Source: Rhodospirillaceae bacterium | GTDB lineage: Bacteria; Pseudomonadota; Alphaproteobacteria; CACIAM-22H2 | Length of the DNA stretch: 64,000 bases | Assembly (NCBI GenBank): GCA_022843945.1 | Contig: JALHMR010000013.1 | Span: 1-64,000, forward strand | Direction of reading: 5' to 3' | Part shown: positions 52,823-61,545 of the stretch, in pieces | How the letters are laid out: each line of letters begins with the position of its first letter | How positions within the stretch are numbered: the stretch's first letter is position 1 | The notes under the pieces: model-generated | The model's database searches: none | Seen by the model: the letters and a program-made list of their open reading frames with translations, nothing else | Told to the model about the DNA's origin: nothing | Translations under genes and position numbers: made by a program

Positions 52823-53620
52823 TTAATATCCGGGCAGTACCCAGACCTCGGGCCGCCTCCGATTGGGTAGGGTGGCCGCGTTCAAGGTCAGGCTGGGGGC
52901 GGTGTTGCGCTGGATGGTGAAGTCGGCCTCGGTCTGCAGCCGGGCCAGGAAGCGCGAGAGGCGGGCCTCGCTGAAGAAGTGCATGGGGACGACGATCGCC
53001 GGCTTGATCTGCCGGATGACCTCGATCATGTCGAACTGGTCCATCGTGTACATGCCGTCGACCGGGACCAGCAGCACGTCGATCTTGCCCAGCGCCCCCA
53101 GGTGCTGATCGGTCAGCGTGTGGTGCAGGTGGCCGAGATGGGCGATACAGACGCCGGCGCTCTCGAAGACGAAGATCGAGTTGCCGTTGAACCGGGTGCC
53201 GCCGTATTCGCGCACGTTGGTCGGCACGTTGTGGACGCGCAGGTCGTCCTCGACGATCTGGTACTGCGACTCCCCCTCCGACGTCGCCCAGCCGCGTAGC
53301 ACGTGCTTGATCTGCGGCTCCGGAAACTCCGTGAAATGTGTCGAATGCGCGTTGTTCATCGAGACCACGGTCGGAATGAACGGCGGCTTGATGTAGCCGT
53401 TGTAGTCGGTGACCGCCGTGACGCCGCCCGCCGTCTCGATGATGAAGCTCGAATGGCCGATATAGGTGAGCACCACCGTGCCGGGCTGGGCCGCCGCCGG
53501 GCGGAAGCTGGCGAGGGTCGGTCGCAGCGGTCCCTGCGCGACCGGGATGCAGAGGGCGCCTGCGGGTGGCACAATCAACCCTGACAACAGCACCACGAGA
53601 ACGCAAATTTTAGCTCGCAT
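52823..53620 (-). CDS. Exported MBL-fold hydrolase
   Basis: The 265-residue precursor has a signal peptide (MRAKICVLVVLLSGLIVPPAGA). The metallo-beta-lactamase fold is of the UlaG/Rv0906-like type, with VVLTYIGHSSFIIET (first metal-site region), IAHLGHLHHTL (HxGHxHH), LLVPVDGMYTMD and IVVPMHFFSEARL (C-terminal His). Periplasmic location is inferred from the signal. It may act on phosphoester or lactone substrates. It stands alone between galU and the TIR-like gene. Confidence 0.87.
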   Translation of the reverse strand: MRAKICVLVVLLSGLIVPPAGALCIPVAQGPLRPTLASFRPAAAQPGTVVLTYIGHSSFIIETAGGVTAVTDYNGYIKPPFIPTVVSMNNAHSTHFTEFPEPQIKHVLRGWATSEGESQYQIVEDDLRVHNVPTNVREYGGTRFNGNSIFVFESAGVCIAHLGHLHHTLTDQHLGALGKIDVLLVPVDGMYTMDQFDMIEVIRQIKPAIVVPMHFFSEARLSRFLARLQTEADFTIQRNTAPSLTLNAATLPNRRRPEVWVLPGY

Positions 53621-53650
53621 ATCGTCACACTATCAGTGATCTGCAGACGG

Positions 53651-54967
53651 CTAGTTTCCTGCCAGATATTGTTGAATGCTTCCGTCTTCTGCCCGTACCG
53701 TTGCCTTCTCGGGATTCAATTTAGATAACCGGGAAAAGACCTCCCTAACGCGAGGTCCGTTCTCAACCTCACAATACAGCCTAACAAGGCTGTCCAGCAG
53801 TTCCTCGTCCGATCTGTATCGCTCTGTGTCAGCGAGAATGAAAGCAGCATCGATATGTCTAATTGCCTCCTGCCGCTCAGCAGGGTCGCCCGATTTCACC
53901 AGAGTGAACGCAAGGTTAGTATGGTGGGCCGGTCGATTTGGATCAGCACTCACGACCTCACGCGCGATATCTTTTGACTCGTCAAATTTGCGAGCCCCGT
54001 AGAGTAGGCGCGCAAGTTGATTGAGCATAAATGTCTTGTGCTTGAGAGAAATCGAACCCGCTCCAGGAACTTTCTTTCGTAGCGCCTGAAAATAGGCAGA
54101 TAACTTCTCCAGCGCACGTTGTTCCCAATCCTGCTTAAACACTCCCTGCACATAGCTCGATATCACTGCCTCAGCATGTTCTTCTGACCAGCCCTCAATT
54201 CCCGTAAACTCCTTTTCGATTTCCGTAACTGCGATTTTCGAGCCCAACTCCGCCACCTGAGCCAGACCGCTTCTCACATAGGATTCATGAGATGTATGAC
54301 CCACAATGCGTGGGAGGAGCGCCTCGGCAAGCAGAACGTCCCTTTGGGTTAGTGCATAGTTGAACGCTTGAATTGGATCGCCAAGCTTCCTGATCAAGGC
54401 CGCGACGTCCGGGAGATTTGTCACACGTGCCGAAGCGGTCCGTATCGCCGGGCTGACGGTGACATCGTCAATCTTTCGCTCGATTCGTTTTAGAACGTCT
54501 AGAATCGACGCCAAGGATTCACCAGAGCCGCCAGGCTGAAAGCCGTCGGCCATTATCCGTTCAACGATTGAGTGGATGACTTTTACAGTGCTTCGAATCT
54601 CGCGACTGCTTGAGAGATCATAAAAGATGGTTCGGATGGTATTGACGTCAAATGGTAGCTTCTCTCCGTGCCTAGCAAGCATGATATATGGCTTGCCGGT
54701 TTCATGTCGGCGACCGCACTCATACATCACGTTCGGATTGTGATTGGTTAGATCGATAATACAAATATCGGCATTTTGAACTAGTTCGATGATTTCTGCC
54801 GTGATTGATGCAACTGTGTTTAGCTTGTCGGCACGAATTACTTCGAAGCCAAACCTTTCTAGTGATGGCTCTATTACAAGATCAAATAGATCGTCGGCCC
54901 CTTTTCGAATGTCTGAACCCTTCTCGCCGATAGGCGAGATGACAAAGCAGCGCCTCACCGGTTGCAT
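53651..54967 (-). CDS. TIR-like/nucleoside deoxyribosyltransferase-fold protein with helical C-terminal region
   Basis: The 438-residue protein has an N-terminal module (about 1-110) RRCFVISPIGEKGSDIRKGADDLFDLVIEP..., VIRADKLN..., NADICIIDLTNHNPNVMYECGRRHETGKPYIML, a fold related to nucleoside deoxyribosyltransferases and TIR domains, with a conserved Asp/Glu-Cys-Gly-Arg site. The rest is helical, with TPR-like repeats near the end (LNQLARLLYGARKFDESKDIAREVVSADPNRPAHHTNLAFTLVKSGD). GC content is lower than its neighbours, as in the SIR2 island. N-glycoside hydrolase or NAD-related defence activity is inferred from the fold only. Confidence 0.72.
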   Translation of the reverse strand: MQPVRRCFVISPIGEKGSDIRKGADDLFDLVIEPSLERFGFEVIRADKLNTVASITAEIIELVQNADICIIDLTNHNPNVMYECGRRHETGKPYIMLARHGEKLPFDVNTIRTIFYDLSSSREIRSTVKVIHSIVERIMADGFQPGGSGESLASILDVLKRIERKIDDVTVSPAIRTASARVTNLPDVAALIRKLGDPIQAFNYALTQRDVLLAEALLPRIVGHTSHESYVRSGLAQVAELGSKIAVTEIEKEFTGIEGWSEEHAEAVISSYVQGVFKQDWEQRALEKLSAYFQALRKKVPGAGSISLKHKTFMLNQLARLLYGARKFDESKDIAREVVSADPNRPAHHTNLAFTLVKSGDPAERQEAIRHIDAAFILADTERYRSDEELLDSLVRLYCEVENGPRVREVFSRLSKLNPEKATVRAEDGSIQQYLAGN

Positions 54968-55045
54968 TGCTTTGCCCCGTTAACAACTAGCGGTTTAGGC
55001 TATAATTTTTGAGACCTCTCGGCCAGTGCCGACTTCTGAGATATG

Positions 55046-55756
55046 TCAGTTTGATAGCAGGGCGTTTTTGGCTTCGTTTAGCTTTGTCGCAAGATAAGAT
55101 GAGCCGCCCTGGTCGGGGTGCATCTTCTTCATCAGCCGCCTATAGGCGCCGCGCACCTGGTCCTCCGAGGCCCCTGGCTCCAGGCCGAGGACGCGATAGG
55201 CCTCGTCGCGGCTCATGGCGCCCGACGATGCGGCAGCAGGCGGTGCTTCGTGCCCGGCGTCACTCTCGCTGCGCCAAGCCGGTTGCACGCGGTCGAGATA
55301 GGCCTCCAGCAAGGCGGCCGATTCAGGATCCTCGATCCGGGCATCGGCCAGGATGGCCAGCAGATCCGCCGCCGCCAGCTCGCTCAGCCGCCGGCCGCGG
55401 TGGGCGCCCTTGAGGATCACCCCGTCCATGGCGCCAGTGTCGTGGTCGAGCGACATGCGGAACCAGGCGCTCTCGACGTCCGAGGTGTTGCCCGGCTTGG
55501 GGCCGCGGGTGTTGCTCAGGCGCGTCCACAGGCCCTTCCAGCGCACGAAGAGCGGCGCCAGCATGGTGGCAACCATCACCGCGTTGGCCAGCCTCCCGGT
55601 CGCCGTCAGCCATATGGCGACGGCGCCGACGGCGAGGCCCAGCGCCCATTTGATCGCCAGAACGATATGCCCGGGCTTGGCCTGGGCGAACCAGCGCAGC
55701 ACCAGCCAGGTGACCAGCAGGAGCGCCGCGCCGATCAGGAAATTGAACAGGAACAT
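55046..55756 (-). CDS. Membrane-anchored J-domain protein
   Basis: The 236-residue protein has two hydrophobic segments (about 3-22 and 34-50), a middle domain (VESAWFRMSLDHDTGAMDGVILKGAHRGRRLSELAAADLLAIL) and a C-terminal J domain with the HPD motif (RLMKKMHPDQGGSSYLATKLNEAKNALL). J domains stimulate DnaK ATPase, so it recruits DnaK to the membrane. It is the last gene of the SDR-mipZ-VWA operon, 6 bp after the VWA gene. Confidence 0.88.
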   Translation of the reverse strand: MFLFNFLIGAALLLVTWLVLRWFAQAKPGHIVLAIKWALGLAVGAVAIWLTATGRLANAVMVATMLAPLFVRWKGLWTRLSNTRGPKPGNTSDVESAWFRMSLDHDTGAMDGVILKGAHRGRRLSELAAADLLAILADARIEDPESAALLEAYLDRVQPAWRSESDAGHEAPPAAASSGAMSRDEAYRVLGLEPGASEDQVRGAYRRLMKKMHPDQGGSSYLATKLNEAKNALLSN

Positions 55757-55762
55757 GCCGGC

Positions 55763-56458
55763 TCAGCGCGGCCGCTGGGTGAGGCGCAGGACCGGCCCGC
55801 CGCGCTTGCGGTTGAAATCCTCGAGCGCCCGGTGCCCGCCGACGGCAAACGTCGCCGCCGCCACCAGCAGATCGCGCAGGGCGTTGGCGCTCGCCGCGTC
55901 GAACGGGCAGTAGGAGCCGCCCGACAGGCGGGCGATCTCCTCGAAGCAGCGGCGCGCCACCGGATCGCCGCCCTCGTGGAAGACGAAGACCGGCACGCCC
56001 AGAAGCCCGAGGTCGCCGGCCAGCTTGGTCAGCCGGTCGACGCTCTCCTCGACGCAGTCGCCGACGAAGACCACGGCATTGACCTTGCGCGCCCGCGTCT
56101 CGGCGATGGCGTGCTCCAGCACGCGGGCGATCTGTGTCTCGCCGGCGTGGCAGCTCACCGCGGTCATGCGTCGCACCAGCTCGGCGGAATTGGTCAGCCA
56201 GCCGCTCGCCTCGAACTCGCCGAAGCCGCGATACCAGACGAGCTGGATGGCCAGCGCGCCGATGCCTTGCGTGGCGGTGAACATCTCGCCCTGGATGCGG
56301 CAGGCGCGGTCCCACATCGGCTCGCGCGAGGCGGTGGCGTCCATGGCGAACATCAGCCGGCCGGTACCGTCGCCAGCGCGCACCGCCGGCGTGGACTTCA
56401 CCTTGTCGAGAAAGGCCGCGACCGCAGCACTGGTCTGCCTGGTCGGAAGCTTGCTCAT
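55763..56458 (-). CDS. VWA-domain-like protein
   Basis: The 231-residue protein starts at MSKLPTRQ. It has a von Willebrand A-like domain with a MIDAS-type start (GRLMFAMDATASREPMWDRA, DxTxS) and further segments HAGETQIARVLEHAI and KVNAVVFVGDCVEESVDRLTKLAGDLG. No signal peptide is seen. It lies between mipZ and the J-protein gene (4 and 6 bp gaps), so a chaperone-linked metal-dependent protein-interaction role is plausible. Confidence 0.85.
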   Translation of the reverse strand: MSKLPTRQTSAAVAAFLDKVKSTPAVRAGDGTGRLMFAMDATASREPMWDRACRIQGEMFTATQGIGALAIQLVWYRGFGEFEASGWLTNSAELVRRMTAVSCHAGETQIARVLEHAIAETRARKVNAVVFVGDCVEESVDRLTKLAGDLGLLGVPVFVFHEGGDPVARRCFEEIARLSGGSYCPFDAASANALRDLLVAAATFAVGGHRALEDFNRKRGGPVLRLTQRPR

Positions 56459-56462
56459 GCTC

Positions 56463-57335
56463 TCAGGCCGGCGCGGCGACGGGGGCCGGGCCCATGACCA
56501 CGGCCGAGAGCAAATCACGCACCTCCTGGCGGGCGGCGATGTGCGACATGGTCATGCGCGTGCCGGTCTCGCGCAGATCGAGCAGCGTCAGTCCGGAGAG
56601 GAACATCTCGCGGAAGATGACGCGGTCACCGAAACCCGGCGCGGTCCGGAAGCCGATGCGCTTGGCCAGCGAGTTGAGCACGGTCTCCATGTTGCGCTTG
56701 TTGCGCGTGTCCATCGACGACAGGCGGTTGCGCACCACCACCCAGTCGACCGTGCGCCCATCGCGGGCCATCCGCTTCTTGCGCTGGTCCCAGACCATCT
56801 CGGCATAGGCGCTCGGGCAGATGACCTTGAAGGTCTCCGGATCGACCTTGGCCAGCAGGTCGAGATCGACGAAAGAATCGTTCATCGGCGTGACCAGCGT
56901 GTCGGCGTAGGAATGGGCCAGCCGCGACAGCGGCGCATCCGACCCCGGCGTATCGATGACCACCACGTCGCATGAGCGCGACAGGACATCGAGCGCCTGG
57001 TTGAAGCGCTCGGCGTCCTCGTCGGCATTGTTGTCCGAGCGCATGACCAGCCGGTGCTCGGGCAGCGGCAGCGGATAGCCCTTGTTCTCGGCAACGGTCG
57101 CCCGGTTCTCCAGGTAGCGGGTCAGGGTCGCCTGGCGGGAATCGACGTCGATTGACCCCACCCGGTGCCCGGCGCGCAGCAGCCCGACGATGATGTGCAT
57201 CGCCACGGTGGATTTGCCCGAGCCGCCTTTCTCGTTGCCCAGGATGATGACGCGCGCCGGGCCGGCGGCGCGCGTCGCCGGCTCGGGCGCCGAGGCCACA
57301 TCCTTGGGCAGATCCAGACCGGTCTTCGTGCTCAT
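56463..57335 (-). CDS. mipZ: ParA-like division regulator MipZ
   Basis: The 290-residue ATPase has the deviant Walker A GNEKGGSGKSTVAMH, the IDVDSRQATLTRYLENR segment specific to MipZ, and VVVIDTPGSDAPLSRLAHSYADTLVTPMNDSFVDLDLL. In Caulobacter, MipZ forms polar gradients with ParB and restricts FtsZ ring formation to midcell. Length is normal. The SDR gene ends 9 bp upstream and VWA/J-protein genes follow, an arrangement that recurs in alphaproteobacteria. Confidence 0.95.
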   Translation of the reverse strand: MSTKTGLDLPKDVASAPEPATRAAGPARVIILGNEKGGSGKSTVAMHIIVGLLRAGHRVGSIDVDSRQATLTRYLENRATVAENKGYPLPLPEHRLVMRSDNNADEDAERFNQALDVLSRSCDVVVIDTPGSDAPLSRLAHSYADTLVTPMNDSFVDLDLLAKVDPETFKVICPSAYAEMVWDQRKKRMARDGRTVDWVVVRNRLSSMDTRNKRNMETVLNSLAKRIGFRTAPGFGDRVIFREMFLSGLTLLDLRETGTRMTMSHIAARQEVRDLLSAVVMGPAPVAAPA

Positions 57336-57344
57336 CCGGCGATT

Positions 57345-58184
57345 CTAGCTCTTTTTGGGGCGCATCGCTTCCCAGTCCGCGGTGCTCAGCCGGTCGAGGA
57401 AGCTGAACTGGCCCGCCCCCTTGATCCAGTCGCCCCCGTCAATGGTCACCACCTCGCCGGTAATGAAGCCGGAGCGGTCGGACAGCAGGAAAGCCGCCAG
57501 GTTGGCCAGCTCGTCATGCTCGCCCGCCCGGCCAAGCGGGTTGCGGGTCTCGAACTCTTTGGCCAGTTCCGGCCGAGGCACCAGCCGCTCCCAGGCGCCC
57601 GGGGTGGGAAACGGACCGGGGGCGATGGCGTTAAGGCGCACCCCGTGGGGCCCCCATTCCACCGCCAGGCTGCGGGTCATGGCCAGCACGCCGGCCTTGG
57701 CCATGGCCGAGGGCACGACATAGGGGCTGCCGGTCCAGGCATAGGTGGTGACGATGCTCAGCACGTTGGCCTTGCGCCCCTCGGCCAGCCAGCGCTTGCC
57801 GCAGGCCAGGGTGCAGTAGGCCGAGCCGTGCAGCACGATGCCCAGCACCGCGTCGACGGCGCGCGGGCTCAAGGTCTCGGAGCGGGCGATGAAATTACCG
57901 GCGGCATTGTTGACCAAGGCGTCGAGTGGGCCTTCGGCCCAGATCTTCTCGACCATCGCTTCGACCGCCGCCGGGTCGCGGATATCGCAGACCTGCCAGG
58001 AGACCGGGCCCGGGGCCGCGGCCATCAGCTCCCAGGCCGTCTCCTCCAGCACCGCCTGGCGGCGGCCGCAGATCACCAGCTCGGCGCCGAGCTCGACCAG
58101 GCGCTTGCCCATGCTCTTGCCCAGGCCCGTCCCGCCGCCGGTGATCAGGATCTTTTTGCCTTTGAGCAGGTCGGGCAGGAACAT
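57345..58184 (-). CDS. SDR family oxidoreductase
   Basis: The 279-residue short-chain dehydrogenase has TGGGTGLGKSMGKRL (NADP-binding TGxxxGxG), NNAAGNF (NNAG-like) and a YxxxK equivalent in VPSAMAKAGV, with Tyr replaced as in 2,4-dienoyl-CoA reductase-type SDRs. IAPGPFPTPGAWERL and IDGGDW follow. It is divergent from the acyl-CoA synthetase gene, which suggests a shared fatty-acid or aromatic-acid context. A GGGAGA ribosome binding site precedes the ATG. Confidence 0.9.
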   Translation of the reverse strand: MFLPDLLKGKKILITGGGTGLGKSMGKRLVELGAELVICGRRQAVLEETAWELMAAAPGPVSWQVCDIRDPAAVEAMVEKIWAEGPLDALVNNAAGNFIARSETLSPRAVDAVLGIVLHGSAYCTLACGKRWLAEGRKANVLSIVTTYAWTGSPYVVPSAMAKAGVLAMTRSLAVEWGPHGVRLNAIAPGPFPTPGAWERLVPRPELAKEFETRNPLGRAGEHDELANLAAFLLSDRSGFITGEVVTIDGGDWIKGAGQFSFLDRLSTADWEAMRPKKS

Positions 58185-58260
58185 CGGGCGAATCTCCCTT
58201 TTGAAAGAGATATGTACCCGAGCCGCATCGCGGCTGGCTATGATCCATCCAGGGACGGAC

Positions 58261-59898
58261 ATGCTCGAACCGGCGACCAATTACGACGAGGCCCGCGCCA
58301 ATTTTCGCTGGCGGATTCCGGGGCGCTACAACATCGGCGTCGACGCCTGCGACCGCCACGCGGCAGCGCGGCCCGATGCCCTGGCCCTGATCTACGAGGA
58401 GGAGAACGGCACGACGCGCCGCTTCTCCTTCGGCGATATCCGCGCGCAGTCCAATCGCCTGGCCAATGTCCTGACCGCGCAGGGCCTCCAGCGCGGCGAC
58501 CGGGTCGGCGTGCTGCTGCAGCAGTCGCCCGAGACCGCCATCGCCCATATCGCTTCTTTCAAAGCCGGCTTGATCTCGATCCCGCTCTTCGTGCTGTTCG
58601 GCGACGAGGCCCTCGAATACCGGCTAGGCAATGCCGGGGCGCGCGCCCTGGTCACCGACACGGACAACCTGCCCAAGATCCTGGCCATCCGCGAGCGCCT
58701 GCCGGAGCTCACCACCATCCTGGTGGTCGGCGGCGGGCCGGCGCCCTGCCTGGATTTCGCCAGGACCCTGGAGCGGGCCTCGCCCGAGTTCACGCCGGTC
58801 GACACGGCCGCCGACGATCCGGCGCTGATCATCTTCACCAGCGGCACCACCGGCGCGCCCAAGGGCGCGCTCCATGCCCACCGCGTGCTGCTCGGCCATC
58901 TGCCGGGCGTGGAGTTCCCGCACGAGTTTTTCCCGCAACCCGGCGACCTGTTCTGGACGCCGGCCGACTGGGCCTGGATCGGCGGTCTTCTGGATGTGCT
59001 TCTCCCGGCGTGGCATCACGGAGTGCCGGTGCTCGCCCACCGCTTCCGCAAGTTCGAGCCGCCGGCCGCCTTCGAGCTGATGGCCCGGCACAACGTGCGC
59101 AACGTCTTCTTTCCGCCGACGGCGCTGAAACTCATCCGCCAGGTCGGGGCGCCGGAACGGCACAACGCGCGGCTGCGCTCGATCGGCAGCGGCGGCGAAA
59201 GCCTGGGCGAGGAGCTGCTCGACTGGGGGCGCGCGGTGTTCGGCGTGACGATCAACGAGTTCTACGGCCAGACCGAGTGCAACCTGGTGGTCGGCAACTG
59301 CGCCTCGATCCTGCCGGTGCGCGCCGGCTCGATGGGCCGGCCGATCCCCGGCCACGAGGTGGCGGTGATCGACGAGGCCGGGCAGGTCTGCCCGCCCGAC
59401 CGCGCCGGCCAGATCGCCGTGCGCCGGCCCGACCCCGTGATGTTCCTGGAATACTGGCGCAACCCCCAGGCCACCGCCGAGAAGTTCATCGGCGACTGGA
59501 TGCTGACCGGCGATCTCGGCCGGCGGGACGAGAACGGCTATCTGCACTATGTCGGCCGCGCCGACGACGTCATCACCTCGGCCGGCTACCGGATCGGCCC
59601 GGCCGAGATCGAGGACTGCCTGCTGCGCCATCCGGCCGTGGCCATGGCCGCGGCGATCGGCGTGCCGGATCCCGTGCGCACGGAATCGATCAAGGCGTTC
59701 ATCGTGCTCAGGACCGGCCAGGCGGCCAGCCCCGCCCTGGCCGCCGCCCTGCAACAGCACGTCAAGACAAGGCTGGCCGCCCACGAGTATCCTCGCGAGG
59801 TGGAATTCGTGGAGTCGCTTCCCCTGACGGCAACCGGCAAAATCATGCGCCGGGAGCTGCGCGCCCGCGAGGCGGCGAAGCGGACCACCGGGTCCTGA
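58261..59898 (+). CDS. Acyl-CoA synthetase (AMP-forming)
   Basis: The 545-residue enzyme starts at MLEPATNYDE behind AGGGA. It carries the adenylate-forming signature IIFTSGTTGAPKGALHAHR, NEFYGQTECNLVVGNCAS, WMLTGDLGRRDENGY and the hinge VGRADDVITSAGYRIGPAEIE, with the catalytic Lys in TGKIMRREL. It activates a carboxylic acid as acyl-AMP then acyl-CoA; the medium-chain/acetoacetyl-like branch is likely. The isomerase gene follows 10 bp downstream, in a probable operon. Confidence 0.94.
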   Translation: MLEPATNYDEARANFRWRIPGRYNIGVDACDRHAAARPDALALIYEEENGTTRRFSFGDIRAQSNRLANVLTAQGLQRGDRVGVLLQQSPETAIAHIASFKAGLISIPLFVLFGDEALEYRLGNAGARALVTDTDNLPKILAIRERLPELTTILVVGGGPAPCLDFARTLERASPEFTPVDTAADDPALIIFTSGTTGAPKGALHAHRVLLGHLPGVEFPHEFFPQPGDLFWTPADWAWIGGLLDVLLPAWHHGVPVLAHRFRKFEPPAAFELMARHNVRNVFFPPTALKLIRQVGAPERHNARLRSIGSGGESLGEELLDWGRAVFGVTINEFYGQTECNLVVGNCASILPVRAGSMGRPIPGHEVAVIDEAGQVCPPDRAGQIAVRRPDPVMFLEYWRNPQATAEKFIGDWMLTGDLGRRDENGYLHYVGRADDVITSAGYRIGPAEIEDCLLRHPAVAMAAAIGVPDPVRTESIKAFIVLRTGQAASPALAAALQQHVKTRLAAHEYPREVEFVESLPLTATGKIMRRELRAREAAKRTTGS

Positions 59899-59908
59899 AG
59901 GAGATTCG

Positions 59909-60511
59909 ATGCTGAAGATCGTCGACTATTATTTCACGCCCTCATCGCCCTACGCCTATATGGGGCATCAGCGCTTCGTCGACCTGATTTTCGTCAGCGA
60001 AAGCGCGATGAACATCAAGCCGGTCGACTTCGGACGGATCTTTCCCGCCTCCGGCGGCCTGCCGCTGGCCAAGCGCGCGCCCCAGCGCCAGGCTTACCGG
60101 ATGGCCGAGCTGCGGCGCTGGGGCGCCTATCTCGGCATCAAGCTCAACCTCGAGCCGAAATATTTCCCGGTCGACAGCACTCTGGCCTCGCTGATGATCA
60201 TCGCCGCCGGGGAGGACAAGAGCGGGGCATCCCCGGGTCTCGCCTTCGACATCATGCGCGCCTGCTGGGCGGAGGACCGCAACATCGCCGATCCCGAGAC
60301 GCTCAAGGCGATTGCCCGCGGCAAGGGGCTGGATGGCGACGCGCTGCTGGCGCGCGCCCAGGCGCCGGAGACCAGGGCCGCCTACGACGCGCTGACCCAG
60401 GAGGCGATCGACCGCCAGGTCTTCGGCGCCCCGACCTATGCCTTCAAGGACGAGCTGTTCTGGGGCCAGGACCGCCTCGACTTCCTGCAGCGTGCGCTCG
60501 CTACCGGATGA
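59909..60511 (+). CDS. 2-hydroxychromene-2-carboxylate isomerase family (DsbA-like fold)
   Basis: The 200-residue GST-kappa/HCCA isomerase-like protein starts MLKIVDYYFTPSSPYAYMGHQRF (Ser replaces Cys at the active site, as in the family) and has DFGRIFPASGGLPLAKRAPQRQAYRMAEL and the C-terminal VFGAPTYAFKDELFWGQDRLDFL. HCCA isomerase acts in naphthalene breakdown, but many members are catabolic with other substrates. It is coupled to the next gene (ATGA overlap). Confidence 0.9.
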   Translation: MLKIVDYYFTPSSPYAYMGHQRFVDLIFVSESAMNIKPVDFGRIFPASGGLPLAKRAPQRQAYRMAELRRWGAYLGIKLNLEPKYFPVDSTLASLMIIAAGEDKSGASPGLAFDIMRACWAEDRNIADPETLKAIARGKGLDGDALLARAQAPETRAAYDALTQEAIDRQVFGAPTYAFKDELFWGQDRLDFLQRALATG

Positions 60512-61488
60512 GCGCACTCGCGCAGATCGAGGCGGCCCGCCTGGCCCGTCTGCTCAACGGCATCCAGAAGACGGTGGACTGGCGCAGCCGCGCCGCGATC
60601 GCCGACACGCTGGCCGGCCTTACCCGAAGCATGGTTCCTGCCGGAGGCCCCATTGCCCCGGAGATCGCGGAGAAAGCCGAGCGCCTCAAGCGCGACGGGC
60701 TCTACCGGCTGGGACGCCTGCTCACGCCGGAGCAGGTCGCCGAGATCCACGCCTATCTCAAGACCAGGCCCTGCTACACCGGCCACGTGCCGGCCCAGGG
60801 CGATGGTATTGCGCGCACAGTCGAGGAATGCGCCGGCCTCGCCAATTGCGGCTCGTACCAGCGGGCCGATGTCCTCGCCGCTCCGCATCTCCTCGAGCTT
60901 GCCAACCGGCCGGAGCTGCTGGGCATCGCCGAAGCCTATCTCGGCTGCGCGCCCACCATCTATTCGATCAACCTGTTCTGGAGCTTCCCCGACCGCAGCG
61001 AGAAATATCCGGTGACGCAGCTCTATCACCGCGACTTCGACGATTTCCGCTTCTGCACGCTGTTCATCTTCATGACGGATATCCGTGGTAGCGACGGCGC
61101 GCATTACTACATGCGCAACACGCACCGGCCCGATTATGTCGAGCAGGCGTATAACGAGCGTCTGCGCGACAAATCCATGTTCCCGCTGGATCGCCTGTTC
61201 CTGGTCGCCGCTTATGATGACCGCGACTGCCAGAACCTGTTCGCCAGCGACGTCGAGACCGTGACCGGTCCCGCCGGAAACGGCGTGATCGAGGACACCT
61301 ACGGCCTGCACAAGGGCGATGTGCCCAAGACCCCGCGCCTGCTGGGCTGGGTGCGCTACGGGCTCTACAACAACGTGACGGCCTACGGGGACAATCCCAC
61401 CGGGCCCCAGCCTCGCGCCCTGGGTGCCGGCCGCATTCCGCCGGGTCCGCGTCACGCCTTCATGAACCGGCTGCTCATCGAACCGTGA
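60508..61488 (+). CDS. Phytanoyl-CoA dioxygenase-like protein
   Basis: The 326-residue protein has an N-terminal helical segment (about 1-60) and an Fe(II)/2-oxoglutarate oxygenase-like domain: LLTPEQVAEIHAYLKTRP, LYHRDFDDFRFCTLFIFMTD with the HxD metal pair near residue 174, and a distal DTYGLHKGDVPKTPRLLGWVRYG that could hold the third His and the 2OG-binding Arg. It overlaps the isomerase by 4 bp (ATGA), so both act in one pathway with the acyl-CoA synthetase. Substrate unknown. Confidence 0.8.
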   Translation: MSALAQIEAARLARLLNGIQKTVDWRSRAAIADTLAGLTRSMVPAGGPIAPEIAEKAERLKRDGLYRLGRLLTPEQVAEIHAYLKTRPCYTGHVPAQGDGIARTVEECAGLANCGSYQRADVLAAPHLLELANRPELLGIAEAYLGCAPTIYSINLFWSFPDRSEKYPVTQLYHRDFDDFRFCTLFIFMTDIRGSDGAHYYMRNTHRPDYVEQAYNERLRDKSMFPLDRLFLVAAYDDRDCQNLFASDVETVTGPAGNGVIEDTYGLHKGDVPKTPRLLGWVRYGLYNNVTAYGDNPTGPQPRALGAGRIPPGPRHAFMNRLLIEP

Positions 61489-61545
61489 ACAGGCTCACTC
61501 CTTCGTGACTGGCCAGGCGGACCCGGCCGGGCGAAACTCGCGGCC

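Noticed and set aside
57165-59915. A 916-codon rightward frame over mipZ, SDR and acyl-CoA synthetase
   Set aside because: It is a shifted frame within the synthetase and antisense to mipZ and SDR, with Arg/Gly/Ala-rich sequence and no domain.
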